Below, one piece after another: positions 59,583-64,000 of a stretch of DNA of 64,000 nt (position 1 is the first letter of the stretch; the number at the start of each line of letters is the position of its first letter). Source of the stretch: Frigoribacterium faeni (GTDB taxonomy: Bacteria > Actinomycetota > Actinomycetes > Actinomycetales > Microbacteriaceae); contig NZ_JAAOYW010000002.1 of the NCBI RefSeq assembly GCF_011761235.1, positions 682,001 to 746,000 on the forward strand. The letters run 5' to 3'. The position numbers and the translations under genes were made by a program. The notes under the pieces were generated by a model that did not search any database, was not told the DNA's origin, and worked only from the letters and a program-made list of their open reading frames with translations.

Positions 59583-60403
59583 CGGGCCACGTCCCCGGCG
59601 AGCTCGAGCTCGATGGCGGCCAGCTGGTCGGTGCTGGTCGCGACGCGGCCGTAGATCTCCATGACCTGGGCCTTCGACAGGCCCTCGGTCTCGGTGTCGA
59701 GCACGACGGCGCCGTGGCGCAGCCCGACGATGCGGTCGGCCCACGAGAGCGCGAGGTCGACCTGGTGCAGGCTGCAGATGACGGTGAGGCCCTCGTCGAC
59801 CGCGATCTCGCGGATCAGCGCCATCACCTGGTCGCTCGACTCGGGGTCGAGCGACGCGACGGGCTCGTCGGCGAGCAGCACCTGGGGGCGCTGCATGAGG
59901 GCCCGCGCGATGGCGACGCGCTGCTGCTGGCCGCCCGAGAGGGTGTCGGCGCGCTGGTAGGCGCGCTCGAGCAGGCCGACGCGCTCGAGCCGGGCGAGGC
60001 CCTCGGCGCGGGCGGCACGTCCGTACGACCAGAGGCCGAGCCGGGGTCCGCGCACGGCGGCGAGGGAGCCGGTCAGCACGTTCTCGAGCACCGTCAGCGA
60101 GGGCACGAGCTCGAACTGCTGGAAGATGAAGCCGACCTCGCTGCGCAGCTCGCGCAGGGCGCGGCCCGAGAGGCCGGTGACCTCGCGGCCGAGCACCGTC
60201 ACCCGGCCGTCGGTCGGCCGCTCGAGGCCGTCGACGTGGCGCAGCAGCGTCGACTTGCCCGAGCCCGAGAGGCCCAGCAGCACGACGACCTCGCCGCGGC
60301 GGACGCTCAGCGACGCGTCGTCGAGGGCCACGGTCGTGCCGAAGCGCTTGGTGATGCCCTCGAGCGAGACGACGGTCTCGGCGGGGTCGGTCTGCGGTGT
60401 CAT
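59579..60403 (-). CDS. phnC: Phosphonate ABC transporter ATP-binding protein PhnC (274 aa)
   Basis: Walker A LGLSGSGKSTLL (about 42-53), Q-loop FIFQQFELVPSLTVLENVL, signature LSGGQQQRVAIARALMQRP, Walker B VLLADEPVASLDPESS, H-loop SLHQVDLAL. The FQQFxLVxxLTVxxNVL-type Q-loop and length fit PhnC. Spacing to phnD is 130 bases with a hairpin. Confidence 0.94.
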   Translation of the reverse strand: MTPQTDPAETVVSLEGITKRFGTTVALDDASLSVRRGEVVVLLGLSGSGKSTLLRHVDGLERPTDGRVTVLGREVTGLSGRALRELRSEVGFIFQQFELVPSLTVLENVLTGSLAAVRGPRLGLWSYGRAARAEGLARLERVGLLERAYQRADTLSGGQQQRVAIARALMQRPQVLLADEPVASLDPESSDQVMALIREIAVDEGLTVICSLHQVDLALSWADRIVGLRHGAVVLDTETEGLSKAQVMEIYGRVATSTDQLAAIELELAGDVAR

Positions 60404-60481
60404 GGGGTCTCCGGTCGGGACGGGGCGAGGCGGGTGTTCGAGGAGGTGCGGTGCGCGGAGGCGCGCGAGGTGCGGTGCGCG

Positions 60482-60518
60482 GGAGGCGCGGTGACGGGAC
60501 GACCGTCACCGCGCCTCC
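60482..60518 (-). terminator. Attenuator-like hairpin between phnD and phnC
   Basis: GGAGGCGCGGTGACGG (60482-60497) pairs perfectly with CCGTCACCGCGCCTCC (60503-60518), loop GACGA. Likely raises binding protein over the rest of the operon. Contains the motif core on each arm. Confidence 0.7.
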
Positions 60519-60533
60519 TTCAGGCTCGGGCCG

Positions 60534-61460
60534 TCAGGCCTGGCACTGCGTGGCGTTCGTCTTCTCGCAGATGTCGCGGATCTCGTCGTAGTAGGCGTCG
60601 TCGACGGGCGTGGTCTGGAAGAACACGGCACGGAAGCCCTCGCTGTCGGCGCTCTCGATGCCCGACTCGACGATCTGGTCGGCGGTGACGTTCGAGAGGA
60701 CGTCCTTGAGCTGCTGCTTCACGTCGTCGGGCAGGGAGTCGGACTCGACGATCGGGGCGCCGGGCACCATCTGCTCGTCGATCACCTCGACGGCGTCGCT
60801 CTTGGCCACCTCGCTGTCCTCGGCGAAGCCGGCATCGCACTCGGTGCCCTCGCCGGTCTTCTGCACGCTGACGTCGTGCTTGCCGGCGAAGACGGGCGTG
60901 ATGTCCTCCTCGGGGTCGATGCCGGCCTCGAGCAGCGCGTAGCTCGGGAACAGGTAGCCCGAGGTCGACGACGGGTCGACGAAGCAGATCTTCTTGCCGG
61001 CCATGTCGGCGATCGACGTGATGTCGCTGCCCTTCGGCACGATGGCCTGCGAGAAGTAGCCGGGCTCCTGGCCCTCGGCCGTGGTGATCGACGAGATCGG
61101 GGTCAGCTCGGCGCCGTTGTTCGTGGCGGTGACGTAGGTGAAGCCCGAGAACGACGCGACGTCGATCTGGCCGGCGATGCTCGCCTCGATCAGCGCGGCG
61201 TAGTGGGTGGACTCGTGGTACTCGACGGTCTTGCCGGTCTCCTGCGCGATGTAGTCCATCAGCGGCTGGTAGTTGGTCTCGGTGTCGACCGAGTCGGGCA
61301 CGACGCCGAAGACGAGCGTGCTCGAGTCGACGGCGTAGCCGGCGTCGCCGGACCCGGAGCCCTCGGCCGAGGAGGCGGCGGTCGAGCAGCCGGCGAGGGC
61401 GGTGGTCAGCAGGGCGACGCCGGCGAGGGCGATCGCGGCGCGGGGGCGGCGGAGGGACAT
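60534..61460 (-). CDS. phnD: Phosphonate-binding lipoprotein PhnD (308 aa)
   Basis: Lipobox ALAGC (Cys about 25), then PhnD-family features LVFGVVPDSVDTETNYQPLMDYIAQETGKTVEY, DVASFSGFTYV, GKKICFVDPSSTSGYLFPSYALLEAGIDPEEDITPVF and VVESDSLPD. Cys in KICFV, TECDAG and DICEKTNATQC may form disulfides. Binds phosphonate (or phosphite/phosphate) for the importer. ATG has GAAAGG upstream. Confidence 0.93.
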   Translation of the reverse strand: MSLRRPRAAIALAGVALLTTALAGCSTAASSAEGSGSGDAGYAVDSSTLVFGVVPDSVDTETNYQPLMDYIAQETGKTVEYHESTHYAALIEASIAGQIDVASFSGFTYVTATNNGAELTPISSITTAEGQEPGYFSQAIVPKGSDITSIADMAGKKICFVDPSSTSGYLFPSYALLEAGIDPEEDITPVFAGKHDVSVQKTGEGTECDAGFAEDSEVAKSDAVEVIDEQMVPGAPIVESDSLPDDVKQQLKDVLSNVTADQIVESGIESADSEGFRAVFFQTTPVDDAYYDEIRDICEKTNATQCQA

Positions 61461-61537
61461 GACGGCCTTTCGGAGGGGAGCGGGACGTCACGATGGTGAC
61501 ACGCACCCGGCCGACATAGGAACCTAACTCGTGCCAC

Positions 61538-61555
61538 GTTCAGGCAGAGTTCACC
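61538..61555. promoter_or_regulatory. PHO-box-like direct repeat upstream of phnD
   Basis: GTTCAGG (61538) and GTTCACC (61549) spaced by exactly 11 bases on the plus strand, matching the actinobacterial PhoP direct-repeat unit (GTTCACC). It lies about 80 bases upstream of the phnD ATG, near TAGGTT, a possible -10. Orientation is opposite to phnD. Suggests phosphate-starvation control. Confidence 0.5.
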
Positions 61556-61644
61556 TCTTGTATGCCGAAGCCGCGCCGGTCACCCGCGGCCGTCAGAGTA
61601 AAGCAAACATGACACTGCCGGTCTCGACTCCCTAGCGTCGAGGC

Positions 61645-62064
61645 ATGTTCGCACCCCTGGCCAAGACCCTCGTCCCGACGATCGTCGCAGCCATAGCCCT
61701 CGGCGCAGGCGCGGCCGGCGCGACCTCGGGCTGGGCGACGGACGCGATCGTGCGAGGCGCCGGAGCCGGCCTCCTCGTCGCCCTGGCCGTCACCGTCCAC
61801 GTCTCCGCTCGGACGCTCGCCCAGCGGACTCCCGAGGCGCGTGGTGCCGAGTTCAGGGACGGGTCGATCGAGCACGCCGTCATCGAGAAGGCGGCCGGAT
61901 CGGCCTTCTTCGACACGGTCTCGCTCGCGGCGGTCGCGAGCGTCGTTGGCCTGTTCGCTCCTGCGATCGCCGTGTACCTGCTGGCCGCGGTCGCGGTCTT
62001 CGCCATCGCCGACTTCTTGGTCCGCGCCTCCCGAGCCTGGAGGGGGCTGACCGTCGGTGGATAA
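61645..62064 (+). CDS. Four-TM membrane protein of Xre/SdpI operon (139 aa)
   Basis: Hydrophobic, about four TM helices in two pairs (residues 10-28, 33-52, 92-107, 109-128) around a soluble segment (TLAQRTPEARGAEFRDGSIEHAVIEKAAGS). DUF2178-like by eye. ATG six bases after TAGCGT, leaderless. Overlaps the Xre gene by 8 bases. Confidence 0.65.
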   Translation: MFAPLAKTLVPTIVAAIALGAGAAGATSGWATDAIVRGAGAGLLVALAVTVHVSARTLAQRTPEARGAEFRDGSIEHAVIEKAAGSAFFDTVSLAAVASVVGLFAPAIAVYLLAAVAVFAIADFLVRASRAWRGLTVGG

Positions 62065-62263
62065 CGACGTCAGGTCGAGACGGGAGGGGGCGGGACTCAC
62101 CCAGGCCCAGCTGGCCGACCTCGTGGGGGTCTCCCGCCAGACCATCATCTCGATCGAACGCGGCAGGTACGACCCTGGTCTGCGACTCGCCTTCGACCTC
62201 GCCGCCGCGCTCGAGGCCGAGCTCACGACCCTCTTCTTCCCCGTCGAAAGGCCCACCTCATGA
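62057..62263 (+). CDS. Small Xre-family HTH regulator (68 aa)
   Basis: Essentially one HTH: VRSRREGAGLTQAQLADLVGVSRQTIISIERGRYDPGLRLAFDLAAALEAELTTLFF, the YozG-like short Xre regulator. GTG start overlaps the upstream stop by 8 bases; stop overlaps SdpI-like ATG (ATGA). Probably an autoregulator of this three-gene set. Confidence 0.92.
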   Translation: MDNDVRSRREGAGLTQAQLADLVGVSRQTIISIERGRYDPGLRLAFDLAAALEAELTTLFFPVERPTS

Positions 62264-62613
62264 CCGTCGTCGTCATCGCAATGACCTTGTCCGTCCTCAT
62301 CGCCGCGATGACGGCGGCCGCCGCCCGGGGGCTGCTGAAGGCCAACGGCGCGGTGGGCATCCGCACCGCCGCGACCATGAGGAGCCAGGAGGCCTGGCGC
62401 GTCGCCCACGCGAGAGCACTTCCGACGACCGTGCTGACCGCCGCGATCGTCGTCGCTGCAGGCATCGTCCTCCTCCTCGTCGGCCTGCCCGAGGGCCAGA
62501 TGGAGACAGCTGGCGGCATCCTCACCGCCGTGACCGTCGTGGGAGTCATCGGCGCCGCCGTGATCGCGCACCGTGCGGCGCAGCGGGTCGCAGCTGCGGA
62601 ACGGCACGCGTGA
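62260..62613 (+). CDS. SdpI/YfhL-family membrane protein (117 aa)
   Basis: SdpI-type domain: GLLKANGAVGIRTAATMRSQEAWRVAHARA followed by TM helices (about 55-75 and 86-106) and one at the N-terminus. In Bacillus, SdpI confers immunity to the SdpC toxin and works with the SdpR repressor; here a comparable regulator-immunity pairing is possible but no toxin gene is adjacent. Confidence 0.82.
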   Translation: MTVVVIAMTLSVLIAAMTAAAARGLLKANGAVGIRTAATMRSQEAWRVAHARALPTTVLTAAIVVAAGIVLLLVGLPEGQMETAGGILTAVTVVGVIGAAVIAHRAAQRVAAAERHA

Positions 62614-62707
62614 CGCCGCACCCTCGTGCACGGCACGGCCACTGGGCTCGGTGCCCTGTACGACGTGCGGCATCCGCCGGCCTGCGCAGCGGGCACGGCT
62701 CTGCCGG

Positions 62708-63607
62708 TCAGAGGGCGAGCAGGGCGATGCCGCCGAGCACGACGACCGAGGCCGTGAGCCGCTTCGCGACGGACCCCTCGCGCAGCACGAGGGCGCCGAA
62801 GACGGCGACCATCACGACGCTGGTCTCGCGCGCCGGGGCGACGAGCGCGACCGGGGTCGTCTGGATCGCGACGAGCACGAGGATGTACGACAGCGGCGAC
62901 AGCACCCCGAAGGCGAGCACGCGCGGCCAGTGCGCCCGGGCGACGTCGAGCAGCTCGCGGCGTCGGCGGCCGAGCGTCGCCGTGTAGAAGACGACCTCGA
63001 CGGCGGTGACGCCGACCATGAACGACACCGGCGAGAGCTCCCAGGTGCGCAGGGCGTGCGCGTCCCAGATCGTGTAGGAGGCGATGGCCAGGCCGGTCAG
63101 GAGGCCCCAGGCGATCCCGGGGTCGACCCGCCGCCTCCTTCGGGGTGCCCCGTCGGCGTCGACGACGGGTGCCGGCGACGACCCGGGGCGGCGGTCGATC
63201 AGACCGGTCGCGACGACTCCGGCGACGACGACGGCGATGCCCACCGCGGCGAGCGCCGACAGTCGTTCGCCGAGCAGGACGACGGCCAGCACGGCGCTGA
63301 CGGCCGGGCCGGTGCCCCGGGCGGTCGCGTAGACGGTGGAGAGCGACCCTGCCGCGTAGCCGCGCTGCAGCACGGTCATGTAGACGACGTGCAGCACGGC
63401 CGAGACGCCGGCGCCGAGGGCGAGGCCCGCGACGCTGCCGCCGAGCCCGCCGGTGAACGGGACGACGGGCAGCCAGAGCACGGCGCTGGCGACGGCGCCC
63501 CACCAGAGGAACGGCGTGCCGATGCGGCTGACACCGTGGGCGACGACGTTCCACGAGGCGTGGCAGACGGCCGCGGCGAGGACGAGGAACAGCGCGGTGG
63601 TGGACAT
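62708..63607 (-). CDS. EamA/DMT-family transporter (299 aa)
   Basis: Ten TM helices in two EamA repeats: FLVLAAAVCHASWNVVAHG at the N-terminus, VLLGERLSALAAVGIAVVVAGVV closing repeat 1, ALVLREGSVAKRLTASVVVLGGIALLAL closing repeat 2. Exporter of metabolites or amino acids; substrate unknown. ATG 63607 chosen over a frame-extended start at 63637. Confidence 0.9.
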   Translation of the reverse strand: MSTTALFLVLAAAVCHASWNVVAHGVSRIGTPFLWWGAVASAVLWLPVVPFTGGLGGSVAGLALGAGVSAVLHVVYMTVLQRGYAAGSLSTVYATARGTGPAVSAVLAVVLLGERLSALAAVGIAVVVAGVVATGLIDRRPGSSPAPVVDADGAPRRRRRVDPGIAWGLLTGLAIASYTIWDAHALRTWELSPVSFMVGVTAVEVVFYTATLGRRRRELLDVARAHWPRVLAFGVLSPLSYILVLVAIQTTPVALVAPARETSVVMVAVFGALVLREGSVAKRLTASVVVLGGIALLAL

Positions 63608-63901
63608 CTCGGGACCCTTCGACCCGACGCAGGGCACGTCGGCAGGATCCTCCAGGCTTTTGTCCGTTCAGATGACGGCGGGACGGTGGCGCCCTGCCGT
63701 GGCGCCGCTCGGACCAGTCGGGTCGTGGGACCCCGGAACCCTAGGCGCTGTCGGTCGGGACCCTAGCAGGTGCGGATGTCCGGCCAGGGGCCGGACAGAC
63801 GACACCGCACCGGGTCCCGTGCACGGCACCGGGTCTAGACGCGGTGCGGTGCACGGAACGCGGTGCGGTGCGGTGGTGCTGCTGCTGGTGGGCAGCTCGG
63901 C
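63608..63901. other. Intergenic region with small palindromes
   Basis: No gene seen. Holds TGTCCGGCCAGGGGCCGGACA (63778-63798) as a perfect 9-bp hairpin and several copies of GCGGTGCGGTGCACGG/ACCGGGTC-like repeats. Confidence 0.45.
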
Positions 63902-64000
63902 TCAGTGGCCGACCTTCTTGTCGGCGGCGTCGCCGGCCGAGTCGATCTTCTCGTCGTACTTGCCGCCGGTCTTCTGCGAGACGGCCTGCTCGGCCTTGTC
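63902..64000 (-). CDS. MT0933-like antitoxin/stress small protein, C-terminal part
   Basis: The last 32 codons of a gene running off the right edge: DKAEQAVSQKTGGKYDEKIDS and AGDAADKKVGH. The repetitive Lys/Ala pattern with TGGKY resembles Rv0909/MT0933-type putative antitoxins, with CsbD-like as an alternative. Start and partner gene are outside the window. Confidence 0.5.
   Translation of the reverse strand, partial: DKAEQAVSQKTGGKYDEKIDSAGDAADKKVGH

Overview
This 64-kb window is a high-GC (about 72%) actinobacterial chromosome segment. Gene content and style (dense GC-rich genes, overlapping ATGA/GTGA operons, many leaderless starts, N-terminal lipoboxes, FHA/FtsK secretion ATPase) fit Microbacteriaceae; a Frigoribacterium/Curtobacterium-like organism is my guess, not a result. 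No rRNA, tRNA, transposase, phage or CRISPR locus was seen.

Layout. (1) 1-12.6 kb: a type VII (ESX/Ess) secretion locus. A truncated WXG-type toxin candidate at the left edge, three small WXG100-like proteins, membrane protein, lipoproteins, a zinc-ribbon/FHA protein, a 1474-aa EccC/EssC ATPase and a divergently transcribed accessory pair. (2) 12.7-16.4 kb: glucose-6-phosphate dehydrogenase homologue with a duplicated 3' tail, a transglutaminase-like protein and two small genes with duplicated promoters. (3) 16.5-25.6 kb: a carbohydrate operon, DeoR regulator -> sugar-binding lipoprotein -> double ATPase -> two permeases (galactofuranose-type YtfQRT/YjfF arrangement) -> secreted PA14-GH2 glycosidase. 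(4) 25.9-32.2 kb: lytic transglycosylase-like protein, DUF1653, maltokinase-cap-like protein, the two-enzyme ribulose-monophosphate formaldehyde module (PHI-HPS), and an ECF sigma factor with a membrane partner. (5) 32.6-47 kb: carboxylesterase, a small secreted-or-cytosolic GxYVS-repeat protein with a strong promoter and palindromic operator, a three-gene envelope-stress operon, a MetE-like protein, type II NADH dehydrogenase, MFS/TetR and HxlR/NAD(P)-reductase regulator-target pairs. (6) 47-52.8 kb: short-chain dehydrogenases, epimerase, histidine phosphatase, chromate transporter. (7) 53-61.6 kb: a phosphonate utilisation operon, PhnD -> PhnC -> fused PhnE-PhnE -> FAD oxidoreductase -> PhnX-like hydrolase -> Zn alcohol dehydrogenase, with a PHO-box-like repeat upstream and a GntR/UTRA regulator convergent to it. 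(8) 61.6-64 kb: membrane protein/Xre/SdpI operon, EamA transporter and the end of an MT0933-like small protein.

Two sequence-level signals run across all regions and are not explained by genes. First, the 9-mer AGGAGGCGC (either strand) occurs about 60 times by my eye count, some 25-30 fold above base-composition expectation, equally in both orientations, in intergenic hairpins and in low-complexity parts of proteins; this is the distribution expected of a DNA-uptake-type or similar genome-wide signal. Second, at least eight families of 50-100 bp intergenic palindromes (about 20 copies) sit mostly at gene ends, several tandemly duplicated. These are the most unusual features of the window.
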